Shown: positions 21,175-33,908, counted from the first letter of the stretch. The stretch: 64,000 bases of DNA from Wyeomyia smithii (GCF_029784165.1 NC_073695.1:104216255-104280254); one strand, 5' to 3'. Made by a program: numbers and translations. The notes: generated by a model not told the origin, from the letters alone.

Positions 21175-22032
21175 CATTCATCCTGAACTTCGCTCATTCC
21201 TGGTCATCGCGAGCAATGATTAGTACATCAATACCATCTTGTGATATGAGAGCTTCTTGACTGAGAGAAAGTTTTCCCGAAGATATTTCTTTGGTAGACA
21301 TACCTTGAAATACTTCATCATACTTTCCGACCTGTGTCACGGCATTCTTGGCCACATCGATAAAAAAGCATCTTTCATTTTTCGCACGGACCGCAGATGA
21401 TTTGCATCTTTCACGAGATGATCACTGCATCCTGTGTCTAGACAGAACTGGATCTTCCCGCCTTCTTATCGAGAATTTTTTTTCTGGTTTCGTAGAAAAA
21501 AGGGTTCTTCTACATGGGCACAACCTTGCCAGAACGATGGTACCTGCCGGTAAACTGCTGCTTCTTCCTACCTCCGACAAGTCCCACACCACTTAAGTCA
21601 TCCTGGCGGTCTGCCTTTTCTATCTCTTCGGTCAAAGGCCGCTGTTTGATCGTCCTTCTCCTCTAGATTATCGAGCGCCGTTACCCGAGGATCATAGCTG
21701 CCGCGTAAAGTTAAGAATAGTCGAACTACCAAGTCACCTTCTTTTATTTTTACTCCTGCGGTATTGAATTGCCGGACAAGATCATCAAATGCAACGAAAT
21801 GCTCGCATGGAGATTCCTTGCTTCTTCCGTAATTCCGTAATTCTTTCAGAGCCTTCGACATTTCAGCTGCCGTTTGCTTTTGCCGAACAAATCCCAAGAT
21901 TTCTTCCGTTGTAAATCCAATAAAAATTGACTTGGCCTTTCTGCCGCTTTGATTACACTCCTTGAGAGCATCGTCTGTCGATGAACCTTCACCTGCATTC
22001 AACTGTACAGAGGAACCTTCACCTGAATTCAA
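21175..22032 (-). pseudogene. Ty1/copia gag and protease remnant
   Basis: From 22032 on the minus strand, a 144-codon frame contains EEILGFVRQKQTAAEMSKAL and AFDDLVRQFNTAGVKIKEGD, the UBN2-type gag of copia elements. Beyond a stop, the region near 21300-21430 reads FIDVAKNAVTQVGKYDEVFQ and SQEALISQDGIDVLIIARDD, protease-region sequence with stops. It ends where the gypsy LTR begins and continues at 12847. No reverse transcriptase remains anywhere, so this copia was already a deletion derivative or lost it since. No 5' LTR was recognised at 22033-22230. Confidence 0.75.
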
Positions 22033-22239
22033 GTCAAGCTTTAATCTTAAACACCAATTTTCAAATTAGATCCAGTCAGCTGAGAGATGCGTTCCGTTGA
22101 ATTGCACATAACCTCTAGGATAACTTCGGACTTTGACTCGGACAAAGAAGAACTCCGACAAATATTAACGAACATGTAAGATTTTTATTTTAGCATAGTA
22201 ACTTTTCATAACTTTTGATAATTTGAGATAATGTGGGTT

Positions 22240-23080
22240 TCGAAGACAGCGAAGGCGCCATGGAATTAAGCTCCATTTTTAGCCATTTTGGATCACTGTG
22301 CATCGGTGTAAGGCACTTAGCCTTCACGGGAGCTGTTCAACTTCTAGTAGTGTCGCTAGCTTGGTACAGCCCTTTCATCGGTACGCGATCTCGGTCCTCG
22401 TGCTGGCGCTTTTTCTTCGGAGACTGAGTTTTGGCTGTTCCGTGCCCGTTGGTATCGTTCCACGTTCGCTCTCGTACGGTGTAGCAGCATTCTCGCCCGT
22501 GCTGCGTTTTTCTCCTCGACCAACTTTTGCATTCGCCGTCAAACCAGTCATTTCTATGATTCGGATCCCTTGTGGAAAGTAGTGCTACAGCAGTGCTATC
22601 TTTGGTAGAGCGGATACTACTTCAGCCATCTTCAAGAGCTGCTCCTCCGTGGGTAACGCTGCCTCCAGCTACTATGCGTATTCCTGTGCAACCCAAGCGT
22701 CCTGCAGTTGCTCGATATTTGGTCGCGGCGTTCGACTTCGGCGGGTTTTATACACCGTCGAGAATTTTGAGCGCATGCTCACAGCTACTAGGTAGTGGTC
22801 CGTATCTATATTCGCATCTGCGATAGGCGCGAACGTTGTTGGTGTCGGAAAAGAAGATTAGGACGTATCGGTTTGGTTTTCTGCTAATCGGGTGATCTCC
22901 AGGTGGTTTTGTGGATATTTTTGTGGCAGAAGGAGGTACTTCGGACTACCATACCACGGGAGGCTGCAAAGTTTACGCAGCGATAGCCGTTGTCATTAGA
23001 CACGGCGTGAAGGCTACTTGCTCCGATTATTGGTCTGTGCACTACCTACCGTCCTACATAAGCATTCATATCCCCATAAA
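22240..23080 (-). pseudogene. LINE endonuclease and linker fossil
   Basis: On the minus strand there are blocks such as KILDGVYKTRRSRTPRPNIE, LQDAWVAQEYA and LEAALPTEEQLLKMAEVVSA, then KKKRQHEDRDR. This is the linker between endonuclease and reverse transcriptase in arthropod LINEs of the kind seen at 11070-12115. It contains several stops. A YVLIFFSDTNN block may be the end of the endonuclease. The reverse transcriptase that should follow downstream (toward lower coordinates) is absent. Confidence 0.6.
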
Positions 23081-23194
23081 CGACTTTCAGATAATCTCTG
23101 TTCGCCAATCGCAATGCTTTTTAGTTGATCTGCGCAGCAATGGAAATTTCGTGACCGTCGAAAATTTTCGTACTTGTTTCTAATTCTCAAAAAA

Positions 23195-24603
23195 ATCATG
23201 AACGCAACATCATTAACTATCATCTCCTTGTGCGCTTGCTCTAAGTTGTTCGAGATTATTATAAACGACGTTTTATTCGCTAGCTGTAAACATTATATTG
23301 ACATCGAGCAGAACGGATTTTCTCCAAAAAGATCAGTACCTAACTACAAACCTAATGCAGTTCGTGTCTCGCTGTGTGCAAATATTTGGCTTTCGAACCG
23401 ATGCTATTTACCTGGACTTGAAGGCTGCGTTCGAAAGAGTGGACCACAAGATACTGCTTGATAAAATGCATAGGCCGGTATGACATCGGTTTCCGTACGT
23501 TGGGTTAAGTCATGTTTTAATGACAGTAGAGTTTGTGTGAAAGTAGGATCTGTCATTTCGGACAGCTTTTCCAAGATGTCAGGAGTTCCTCACGGTAGTT
23601 ACCTGGGTCCCAAGTATGATGACAGTTCTATAAGGTATGCTATTCACGTCGATGCATTAGTATTAGTGATCGTTATGAACTTTTTCCAATTTCGTATGAA
23701 ATTTGAAATGATTTTGCATTTTAAACTAAACTTATTGAACATTCTTTCCTGAAAAGTTATAGAAATGATGTTGAAACATGTTTTATTTGTGAGGAATACA
23801 TAAACATGCTGCGGTCTCGGTAAAATATGCTGTTTTTCATCAATTTGCCGGTAACCTTTTTGCTCTTTTCGTTTTTTTCTTGTACTCTTATAGCGCTTCT
23901 AAATGGAGTCGCTTATGTTTCATACAGTAACAAAAGTCATGAGCTATGACAAAGACTAAGATTATGCTCCAACTATTAAAAATATAGCATTTTTATATAT
24001 TTTATTTCGACATATTGTCGCAACTTTTCACACTAAATCTAAATTAATATCAATTTCTAGTGTGTTTCAACTGGAGATTCACTCTCCAACTAAAAATAAT
24101 CATATATAAAACAACTTAAAACGAGAAATTTCCAAATTTCTGAAAAAGTTCTGAATTCCATACAAAACGCGAAATTTTTCATAACGAGATTTGTTTGTGT
24201 GCGTGGATAGACAAAAATGTAGCATACCTTGTAGAACTGTCATCATACTTGGACCTGGGTCCGCTACTCCATCTTTATTAACGATGCTGCTCTACAGCTG
24301 CTATCGGCTGTTTTATGCTGACGATACGAAATTATTCAAAAAATAACCGACAACTTAGATTTATATTTAGGATTGCTGATGAATTTCGGGAGCTGCCTCA
24401 AACAACGGTTTTATTCCCTTGTGAGATCAGTTTCAGAGACCAATTCTGTAGTAAGAAGTCCGTTCCATGCACACAGAATAGAAATGCTACAGAAAAAAAT
24501 CATCCGCTATGCTCTTCGCTTTCTTACATGGCGGGATCCACAGAACTTACCACCGTACGAAAACCGCTGCCGGTTTCTTGATATTGAACCATTAGATATT
24601 TGA
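23195..24603 (+). pseudogene. LINE reverse transcriptase fossil split by a MITE
   Basis: The frame LCACSKLFEIIINDVLFASC, IDIEQNGFSPKRSV, IYLDLKAAFERVDHKILLDK and GVPHGSYLGP runs to 23609. After a 643-bp MITE it resumes as LGPLLHLY with degenerate continuations FIFRIADEFRE and HRIEMLQKKIIRYALRFL, ending near EPLDI. It is the same family as the LINE at 15530-16612. Frameshifts are frequent and the catalytic box is damaged. Confidence 0.8.
23610..24252. mobile_element. 643-bp MULE-like MITE with 9-bp target duplication
   Basis: Terminal inverted repeats of about 33 bp start CCAAGTATGATGACAGTTCT and are near-perfect at both ends. ACCTGGGTC flanks both sides (23601-23609 and 24253-24261). A 9-bp duplication is typical of Mutator-like elements. 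The interior is AT-rich and non-coding. Removing it restores the LINE motif GSYLGPLL. Confidence 0.85.
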
Positions 24604-24769
24604 TATTGAGACGATGAATAGCACAGGTCGTCTTCACTGGCAAAATTTTGACATAACTCAATATATACGCTCCTAAAAAAATCATTACATCGCAGAAATT
24701 AAATCTATTTGGAATCACGCAGTCGCTTTTATGGGTCCCAGAATCCAATTCGCGCCATATACCACCACT

Positions 24770-25022
24770 TTAAGGTGAAACAATGTTGAAGCCACAAATA
24801 GCCGACTTCGAGCCAGCACTTCAAGTTTTCGAAAGCATAAAAAGCATAAGACTCGAAAATAGTTAATGCGTTTCATATGGAGACGCTATTTTATGTTCGT
24901 TCCACCGCAACAAACATAAAATAGCGTTTTCACAGGTGAAGCATTAACTATTACCAAGTCTTGTGCCGTTAACAGGTGGCTCGAAGTCGGCCATTTGTGG
25001 CTTTAACACCGCTTCACCTTAA
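24770..25022. mobile_element. Hairpin MITE, family of 47165
   Basis: About 250 bp, almost entirely two inverted arms beginning TTAAGGTGAA and including GACTTCGAGCCA and AAAATAGCGTTTTCACAGG. A younger, more perfect copy lies at 47165-47410. Confidence 0.85.
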
Positions 25023-27105
25023 GCGCGTCAAAATCGACGTAAATCACAGTGCAGCGATGCTTACAGATACGGTGATATTGTCTACAGTACTTCATGTTCA
25101 AAATAAATCTGTTTACGGGTTTTATTGCTACCATCAATTAATGTTGATTCACTATTTTATAAAGACTCTATGCACAATACATAGTGAACAAATAAAGTGA
25201 AATGATTTTTTTTTCTAAACATTGTATATAAATAAACGTTTTCCTTTACATGTATATAATCAATAATCTGTAGGATGTTGCACTTGAAGTATGTATAGTA
25301 GATTTTATTTCTATAATTATCGCTACAGTCTAACCGGAATAAGGTTATATAATATAGTTCCAATAGTATATGCGATAAGTAATTCCAGCAAAATCTTATC
25401 AAACAACTTTAACATCGTTAGTGAAATTAAACTTGTATAACTTAAATTTATATTACTGTGAAACATTTTTGTCAATATCAAGCAAAAATATAAAAATTAA
25501 GTCACTAAAAATAAAATAGTAAAAATAGTACTGTTCCGGAAGTCTTATCATACAGCAAATATTTCGCGAAAGCAGATATAATATTTAAGTCACTATCATT
25601 CATTATATTTCTAGAGTTATAAAATTTAAAGCTGCATGTAGAAAGTGTGTGAAAATAAAACTTTTTCTCTCAAAATAATAAAATACTGTTACCTAACAAT
25701 ATTTAACATGTGTTTCAACGACAAGGACTGTTGCTGTTCAGTGCAGGGGTTGGAATGAATTTCTAACAATGTAATGTTTTTTTTTTGCTATAATCTCTTT
25801 TTCTAACACAAATTTTGTTCTAATTAACGCCACCACCATTCAATCAATATTTCTATATGAGCAACGAGAGGGAACGGGCAGTACCAAGTCCAGGGTTGTA
25901 TAAATTCTGTATATTCTAACTAAGCTGATTGTTCACAAGAAATAATTGATCGAGTAACGTTTTTCTTTCTTCTCCAAACAATCATCGATCAAGCTGAGCT
26001 TTTTTTTCGCCAAACTTGTAGGCAAAACTTTGAGTTCAATTCTCTAGTGGATCTATTCTACATCCTACTGTCGCATACACGGAAGCTTACTTCCGAGGGA
26101 AACTGATCCAATAATTTTTCAGATCGTTCCACTACGAGCAAAATTCTACTTTTTCCTACTCGGCGGTTGCACGTAGTTTTGTTTTGCTTCATTTAATAAT
26201 TGTTCTAAACACCGACACATTCTAGTTCCAGCAAATTTCATATGAAAGAGTAGTATACTCTTCGCAAACGGTTAATTTTGACAACTTTTTCCCTTCATTT
26301 GGTTGTATGTTTCGTTTTCATCGATTTAGTAGGTTTTATTCATCATCTCCAATTAACGTCATAAGTCAGAAATGAATTCGTGGATTCTTTCGATTCAAAG
26401 CGCAAATTATGACAGATACTAAAATGGACCAATGGGCTGTAACTGAACCAAGAATGTGACAAATGTTTGATGGTTCACGATAAATCTTGCGATGATCTCT
26501 TACCCTTTGGAATATGTATACAAAGTGTAATATGGATAACCTGGATAACCTTTGATTTTTTTTCATATTTGGATGTTAATTTTTTTCTATTAACCCAAAG
26601 GGAAAAAGTGTAATTGATCATCGATAAACGTTGTTTTGATCTGATATAAATTACATAGATAAAAAGAAAAACGTTCACAAAAGCTGGACAGTGCTCGAAA
26701 AGTGCTTACAACAGAAAATGGAATAATAAAAAAGCAAATAGGATTAGATGTCAGATGAGGAGTAAGTAAAGATACAATTATGTAAAATAATCCATCTAAT
26801 TGTTGATAGTCGATGACAAATCAACATAAATAATAAGCATACCGGGTAAGCAAGAGGTTTGCATGCATCCTACACCGGTGGTTGACACGCGCCTCGATTT
26901 GTTTGAGTAGCAGTGTATATTTCGAGAACTTTTGCTTGAAATGTAGAGATTTGCAGCTAAGATTTCTTTGTAAAATCGAAGCTTAAACTAAATATTCGTC
27001 GTTCGCAATTGAACTAACACATTCGATAAACCGCAAAAGATCCAATAGCTGCTTAAACAATGTCGAACAGCGCTGAAAATCATCTCTGCTTATGACTAAT
27101 CGTAC
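25023..27105. other. Downstream region of Patj, no separate gene seen
   Basis: About 2 kb of AT-rich DNA. Because Patj ends at 27106 on the minus strand, at least the part nearest 27105 should be its 3'UTR. AATAAA signals on the minus strand occur, for example, near 26334-26339, but none can be chosen from sequence alone. No transposon signature was recognised. Confidence 0.45.
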
Positions 27106-30100
27106 TCATTCCATTATAATATCTGGTTTATTCATAGATAGCATAGTACCAGAAGCATTGCGTCCCGAAATCTCATTACCTATGTACCCTGAACCACCTA
27201 CCATATCATTACTTCTATCTTCAAAAGGCGTTATCGAAGAGTCTTGCATTGGTAATGGCTTTGCGACTCCAATTCTAACCACTCCCTTTGGAGCTCCCTT
27301 CAATGCCTGAACGGCCTGATCCAGCGAAGCATTTTCCAGGACAGTGTCATTCACAAACAGTAATCTATCGCCTGGAATTAACCTGCCGTCTAGCTGTGCC
27401 ACCCCACCCGGCACTAAAGAACGAATAACGATCAACGTATCATTCGGATCCAAAGGATCCTGATAGTCTAAAATGGAAAATCCAAGTCCGCGCTCGCCCT
27501 TGACCAATTCAATAATCTGTGGCTCTGAACTCCACATGGCCAAGCCGGTGAGAGGCTCCAAACTTCTAGACTTGATTTTTGAAAACCCGTCATTGACGCC
27601 ACCCGTTGTTGCCAAACTACCATCACTTTTGGCCTTAACTAACCTTTCAGATGGTGTCAAACTACCTTGCAGCACACTTCCACTACCAATACCAGCCCTA
27701 CCCTTTGCTACCTCCTCCTCCAGAGAGTTGATCAGTGCCTCTTCGGTGAATTGAAGCATTTCCTGGTCCCCACGACCGCACACCATGCAAACATCTTGCG
27801 GCAGTTCCTTCAGAATAGAAACCACCTCCAGGTGGTTCATTCCGAGCAGTCGTTGGCCGTTGACCTCTGAAAATAAATGCGAATAGTATTCAGTTGAGTT
27901 AAAACAAAATATTTGCTATAGTGCCAAATTTTCGAAACGAGGTGCAATCCAAAACCGAACCAAGCATCAAAAATATTATTTTGAGTAAATGTTATTCGAA
28001 GTTCAACCATCCCGTGTATTTCCTGCAATCTGTTACAGAGAACTTTTGTTCTAAAACCATTTTGAATTCCAATGTTTTGGTTTTTTTTCTTGTATATTAC
28101 CCAATAACTTACCCAGTAATTCGTCCCCAGAGCGTAGCAGTCCATTCTGACCCACAGGTCCTTCCGGCAGAATCGATCGAATATAGTGATGTGGCCGTAC
28201 TTCCTTTCCTCCCTCGACATCCACAGTTCCTTCTAACGAAATACCTAATCCACTGCAGGCGTTAAACTTTCTTATGTTAGCGACAATGATCTTCACGTTC
28301 GCACCGAGAATGTTGCTCCATTTTTTCACGATAAAAGCTTCCGTCTCCTGCGTTATCTTTAGCGAACTGCGCTGTTTTCCATGCTTGGCAAGTCCCACGT
28401 TAGATGTGTCCGCTAGTAACAAATCAAGATCAGCCTCACCGGATGATAGCACAGGCGGAGGAATGATCGAAGCTTCTAAAATTTTTTCACGATACTCCTG
28501 GCTGTCGATAGAATCTTTGGCACGAGCAAGTTTCTTGTGTGCCATCATCGTTTCCAGCTGTTGATCCGGATCGCCCATCATCATTAGATTGTCATCGTCG
28601 TCATCATCGTAAAAATTGCGCTTATCAACCGCTGCAGTTCGTGGGACAATATCCAATATATTATTTCCATACTTCGATAGATCCGTTCCCCCAATAGGAA
28701 GCGCAGGAGGCGGAGTGGCTGGCGTAGGTGGTTTCATCTCATTAGCAGCTATGGCCTGCTGCAATTGATCATATTTGGGACCACGAAGGTATCGCTCTAA
28801 GCAAAGCTTCACCACATGACCGCTTTGCTTCAATACATCTACGGCCTGATGATTCGAGAACCCGTGCAAAGACTGATCATCTACTTCGATGATTCGATCG
28901 TTGACCTGAATTTTTCCACTTAAATCTGCTGCGCTTCCAGGTGAAACACTCTTCACGAAAATTCCCGACAATTCTTCTTTTTCACATACGTAACCGGCAA
29001 TAGTAATGCCCAAACCATTTTGGTCTTTTATCAGTTCCACAGTAAAAACTTCAGTTTCTGGAAATTCGATAGGACTGTCCTTGTCGAACGCATCCTTATC
29101 GAGATTACCAACCGAATAAACACTAAAAATTTCCGGATATCCTGAATCAGCTAAATATTGTTTTAGCTTCAAGGGATTCGCCAGCAAAACTGTTGGAACA
29201 ATTGCCGAATTGTCAAACTCTTCGATAGTACCATTATTTGCATCGATTGGACGAGCAACGACCAACTGAACATGCGTGCCAGACTGTCGCAAAACTGAAG
29301 CAACTTGCTCCGATACCATTTCGTGTAGATTGACATCGCCAATTTGTAAAATTTGGTCACCGGATTGCAGTCTTCCATCACGATCCGCCACACCACCTAC
29401 GAGTATAGTTTTCACCGTTACTCCGGTAGCTCGAGCTCCGATAATGCCGAATCCAAGTCCTGTCCCATCATTAACCAACTCGATATCTAAGATGCGTGAC
29501 CATTCAGCTAATTCCTGTGCATCCGAAGCAACTTTCGGTGCATCGTACAGGCCCTGATGAATAAGTAAATCTTCCTGTGGGTCGTGCTGCTGGCGGCTCT
29601 TTGAAGTAAAATGAAATAATTCATAAATATTAGGAACAACCAATTAACACAGACATTGATAAAAACACTCACCTCACCGGATACATCCACTAATTCATTT
29701 GTTCTTTTCAGAGGGGTAGGAAGTAATGGTTGTGCCTGCAGCAGCCCTTGTTGGTTACCCTGCATGGAATGCTCCATGAGGATCAATTTTTGTTGCACCT
29801 GCGATTGGGATGCTGGCGGGGCCGGACTTCCAGGAGAAATTTGCGCTGACGGTACGCGCTGTTCGTCGGGAAAATCCGACTCGGCAAACAGATCCGATGC
29901 TGGGGGAACATTCAAAACTAGTTCTCCACTATTGGCAATGTCAAAATCTCCCGGCAGTATCGATGGATGCTGTGTTATCTGATGATTTAGCTCGGCTAGC
30001 GAATCCTGGATCTGGACAATGTTGCGGAAAACCGGATCTTGCAGCAGATCGATAACCAGCTTCAGATCGTCCATCACATTCAGCTGCAGCTTGTTCGAAT

Positions 30101-30173
30101 CCATCTCCTCTACTGTCTGCTTGATGAATTCAATCTGCTGCAGCGCGCTGGACACATCCTGAGAAAGATGCAT
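27106..30173 (-). CDS. Patj: Patj, multi-PDZ polarity scaffold (three coding exons)
   Basis: Coding exons on the minus strand are 30173-29673, 29598-28113 and 27866-27106. Introns have GTGAGT/AAAG and GTAAGT/TTCAG borders, and the parts sum to 915 codons plus stop. An N-terminal L27 domain (about residues 1-65, MHLSQDVSSALQQIEFIKQ, LLQDPVFRNIVQIQDSLAEL) is followed by four PDZ domains at about 203-285 (GTGLGFGI), 350-436 (NGLGITIAG), 601-690 (SGLGISLEG; intron 2 falls in its DELLEVNG) and 777-868 (RGLGFSIL). L27 plus four PDZ is the architecture of Drosophila Patj. The protein works with Crumbs and Stardust in the apical polarity complex of epithelia; L27 is expected to bind Stardust. The linker between PDZ2 and PDZ3 has a proline-rich stretch and six consecutive aspartates. 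The ATG at 30173 is chosen because L27 begins there; the frame stays open upstream to an ATG at 30344. Confidence 0.95.
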
Positions 30174-30501
30174 GTTGGCTGCCGATTTTCGCAAAGTCAA
30201 ATTTATTTGTACGACATTCGAATTGTTAGAATTAAACAGTTTTTTCCAGTTTTTCTGAGAATTTTCACTTTTCTGCAGATGTTTACGTGCTGACAATGGA
30301 AAACTCGAATGGAATTTTGACAACTGGTTGATGACACATCGCATAAAAAGAAAAGCTTGGCTGAACTTGGTTGCCAGAATGTGTGAAAACGGTGTAAACT
30401 GAAAGAATCAGAAACCATTTCTATTCACCACACCTCACCACGATATACTACGCTGAGGAAGATTTTCCTACTCCAGCAGTTTTTTATCTTCCAAAAGGCT
30501 G
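30174..30501 (-). promoter_or_regulatory. Patj 5' leader and upstream region
   Basis: About 330 bp between the Patj start and the first MITE. It must hold the leader if there is no further 5' exon. No TATA box is evident, and the stretch is open in the Patj frame up to 30344. Confidence 0.35.
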
Positions 30502-30688
30502 TACACTCTTTGACCAAGCGTCAAATATTTGTTACTGTTTGACAGATAGAAATTTGGTCGAAGATAATTGTTTGTCACTCTACAATTTGTTAACGTGGCA
30601 AACACGGGCAAACAACAACCATGATGTCAAATAAATTTTACCATTATGTCAAAAGGTCAAATATTTGACCATTGGTCAAGGAGTGTAA
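30502..30688. mobile_element. 187-bp MITE upstream of Patj
   Basis: Inverted ends share ACACTCyTTGACCAA and GTCAAATATTTG (left 30503-30531, right about 30655-30687). TA is the likely target site. Non-coding. Confidence 0.75.
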
Positions 30689-30954
30689 TACAGGCTAAAG
30701 GAATGCAAAAAGACATATAAATTGCATGCCAAAACCCCATCGTCCAATTTCGAGTGTCTCCGATTTGGATGGAGCTTTGTTCACGTATTTGCCTTCCCGC
30801 ATAATCATCAATAAATTCGAAATGTACTTATCGAGCTATTGGGGTATAATCCCGATTGTATGGCAATACGGGTTACCGTATTCTCCGCTGGTCGAAAACA
30901 AATTTTAACTCCGGCAATAATTTTCTAATAAGGCGTATGCTGCCGTTCCAATCA

Positions 30955-31858
30955 TACACACTTAGATATTATCACCGAGTACGGTAAAATGAATTACCGA
31001 GATTTCAACAGCTGAGATCTCGGTAAAAATCTCGGTAATACATCAAAATACCGAGATTCTGTAAAATCAACAATTGACAACTTATCAAACTTCAACGAGA
31101 TTCTCGGTAATATTTTACCGGAACTCGGAAATTATTACGAAAATTTCGGTAAAAATTACTGAAGTACGCATTTTGCGATTTCTAAGATAAATCCAGGAAA
31201 TGATGAAAATGATTAATTATCCGTATAATTTTATTAATTTTTATGTCAAATTATTCAACTTATTACAACATTGGTAGAAACAGGAGAGTTGTGTTGCTTC
31301 CTGGAAATAAAACCATATTCATCACTGCAACTTCCATCCTGCGAAGCGTGTCATTAACCTACAAAATTGAGTAAGGAAAGAATTAATTGTTTTCTTTTAG
31401 TATTATTTTTGCAATAAACACAAACAAGATCTGAGACATAATATTGTATACTTACTCAACATTTTAGGTTAGTCTGAATATTACAGATTTCTCCAGAATG
31501 ATGATTAACCGCGAAACCTGTTCCTTTTACCTCCAAACCAAAACACGAAAAAAGCTGATAGTGAAGCTTTCGTTATTTTGACAGTTCTATTTTTCGGAAT
31601 CACGGTAAGAGCTTTTTTGCTTCAACGAAATCTCGGTTAAATGATGTCAAGCTTCCGAGATTCGGTATTTTAGTTTACTGAACTCGGAAATTTGCTGTTT
31701 TACGGATTTTTTCGGCTAACCAATTTGCGGTATTCCGGTAAACACATTCGGTTTCCGATTTCTCAGTAATTTTGTTACGGAACAACGGTAAACGAAAATG
31801 TTTTCAAGTAGTTCGGTATTTTACTTTACCGAGAAAACATTATGCAGTTAAGTGTGTA
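30955..31858. mobile_element. 904-bp element with CTCGGTAA subterminal repeats
   Basis: Ends TACACACTTA and TAAGTGTGTA form short inverted repeats. Just inside each end there are many copies of CTCGGTAA/TTACCGAG and variants in both orientations (about 10 within 30970-31160 and as many in 31590-31840), while the middle has none. Such clusters usually bind transposase. No coding capacity. A short relative is at 33438-33631. Confidence 0.75.
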
Positions 31859-31941
31859 GTAGTCCCATGCATGTTCTACACAAACCTTATGCACGCTGGG
31901 ACAACTATGCTTGGAAGGGCAGTGTGTTTTAGCAAATAATA

Positions 31942-32527
31942 GGGTTGTTCAGCTATATCAGTTTTTTATATCATCTGAATGATATGCATTTTCTAATAGC
32001 GAATTTCTTTATTCCACCAGCTCACTTCGTTTTGACCTGGAAACGCACTAACTGCTGTCAAAACCCTTCTTTATTCGCTCGATTTTGACCTGCCGTGCTG
32101 CCCGAAGCGCATTGTAAAATTTGTCAGCTCCAACCCACCACCGCACGTGCTAAGTTTGTAAACAATTATCTGGCATCTCTTTCTTACTTGCGTCTTAAAT
32201 GGCGATGACGTTTTATTATTCCTCGGCAGTTTTGCCCGCACACAGTGGAATAAAGAAATTCGCTATAAGTAAAACGTAATTTGAAAAAAAAAAAACCATT
32301 GTTGTCCTTCGCTTTTTTAATCACGATTAAAAACTGCTAGAAAACGCTACAATGACAGTTCTCCCATATACCAACTGTCATTGTAGCGATTTAGAGCGAA
32401 TTTTTATTCTTCATTTGAAAATCGAAAGATAATGATATAAAGCTTAAAAAAATCACGTTTTGCTCAGAAAATTACACTCTTTCAGATGATATATAAAAAT
32501 CGGAAATCCGTAATAGCTAAACAACCC
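31942..32527. mobile_element. 586-bp MITE with GGGTTGTT ends
   Basis: Left GGGTTGTTCAGCTAT and right ATAGCTAAACAACCC, followed inward by a shared ATATCATCTGAA. A second inverted pair inside it (31996-32266) is listed separately. Confidence 0.75.
31996..32266. mobile_element. 271-bp MITE nested in the 31942 element
   Basis: Perfect terminal inverted repeats ATAGCGAATTTCTTTATTCC (31996-32017 and 32245-32266). TA-like sequence flanks it. The interior is less AT-rich than the host element. Confidence 0.7.
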
Positions 32528-33437
32528 AATTCAAAGCAGATCCTTCACACTTAATTTATCACGGCAAACTTCCCCCAGCTAATCGAGCTCGACAATTTTT
32601 TCGCGGATGTCAGCAACATATTTCGACTAATATTCGGCAAATATATCGATCTACCGTAAACCTGGGAGGGAGAAACAAATACGAAGCTGTGTGAGTGCCA
32701 AAATGAACCAGAATGAGCTGTCACTGACTGTCAATTTGAACCAAGAGAAAAAAAGTGTTGTTTTTGTAAGAGTATTGTTACAACTGAACGGTATCGCGTT
32801 GCTTGAAAAATTATTCATCGCAAACAGTTTTTGTATTCATTGTCGTTTTATAAAATATTTTGGTTTATTTTTACGTGATTTCATAAGCTTCAAGTAATAA
32901 TGATGTTAGCGAACCTCGAATCTTAAACTTGCGATTTTTCTGGATTTAAGGCTTTGGTTACTATTTCGAACACAATTCATCACGGCCGAATGTTAATTCT
33001 CGTTTCACAAAATAGTGAGATGTAGGATTGTAAAATTTTTGAAACTGCATGAAACCCTGAAAACTCTGCCTCACAGGTTACGCACTCGTACACCTTTTCA
33101 GAAAGTCTGCGCAAATATATATAAAAAAACAAAACTCAAAACTCTGAAGAAACTTTTATACAACGGCTAATTGAAAAAAAACGCTGACTCGAAAAATTTG
33201 TGTTTTACAGACAAATTTGCACATTCAGTATTTCTGATGTTACTAAAAATTTCGTTTGAGTCATGCATGCGTTATAGCAAGAAGATTGCTACAAGCTATC
33301 AAAAAACGACGCATGTCTGTGTTCTATGTTTTGAGTGTAGTATTCGTTTCTCCCTCCCAGCCGTAAACCAGCGAGTATTGACATTTCATTTGCCGATGTT
33401 CTCTAAAATTTTGCCGAAAACTTGTAGAATATTTCGC
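32528..33437. other. Unassigned AT-rich DNA
   Basis: No gene or repeat family assigned. A few short motifs recur elsewhere (GAGCTGTCACT near 32714 and 43131; CCGAAAACTTGTAGA near 33412 and 2824), suggesting old repeat debris. Confidence 0.45.
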
Positions 33438-33631
33438 TACACACTTAAATTTTTTTTGCCGAGTCTCGGTAATTTATTGCCGAGAACGGCACCACTGAGT
33501 GCTCGGTTAAAAAAAAATGACAGCCGTCTCATTTTTTCGTAAATCTCGGTTCACCCTAACTGAAATTTCAGCACAAAATATTACCGAGAGTTTTTTCATA
33601 AGAAACACGGTATTTTTACTGTAAGCTTGTA
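33438..33631. mobile_element. Short relative of the CTCGGTAA element
   Basis: Starts TACACACTTA exactly like 30955 and holds CTCGGTAA, CTCGGTTA/C and TTACCGAG repeats. The right end is degraded (TAAGCTTGTA). About 194 bp, an internal-deletion derivative. Confidence 0.65.
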
Positions 33632-33908
33632 AACGATTGTTGTCATTACCATGTTTTAACAACGTTTTTTGTTGTTGAATCTACCACCGACAATAATTTT
33701 ACCATGAAAAACATTGTCAGTGACTTCTAAATGTATGGGAAAAATGCCTAAAAAAATGCTGTTAAGATACATAACGACCCCTCTTTTTCATGGTAAAAAT
33801 GGCAAAAACGATGTTTTGTTGTTCTGGATAATGATATTGAAATTGATGTATCTACAATGAAATGCAATTTTTAAGTTTTTTTAATGTTTTTTTATTGTTA
33901 TTTTTTTT
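33632..33908. other. Unassigned AT-rich DNA
   Basis: No gene or family assigned; T-rich near 33870-33908. Confidence 0.45.

Noticed and set aside
21175..21184. Target duplication of the large gypsy element
   Set aside because: The bases outside the two LTRs (CATTCAT and AACTGCA on the given strand) do not match well enough to claim a duplication.
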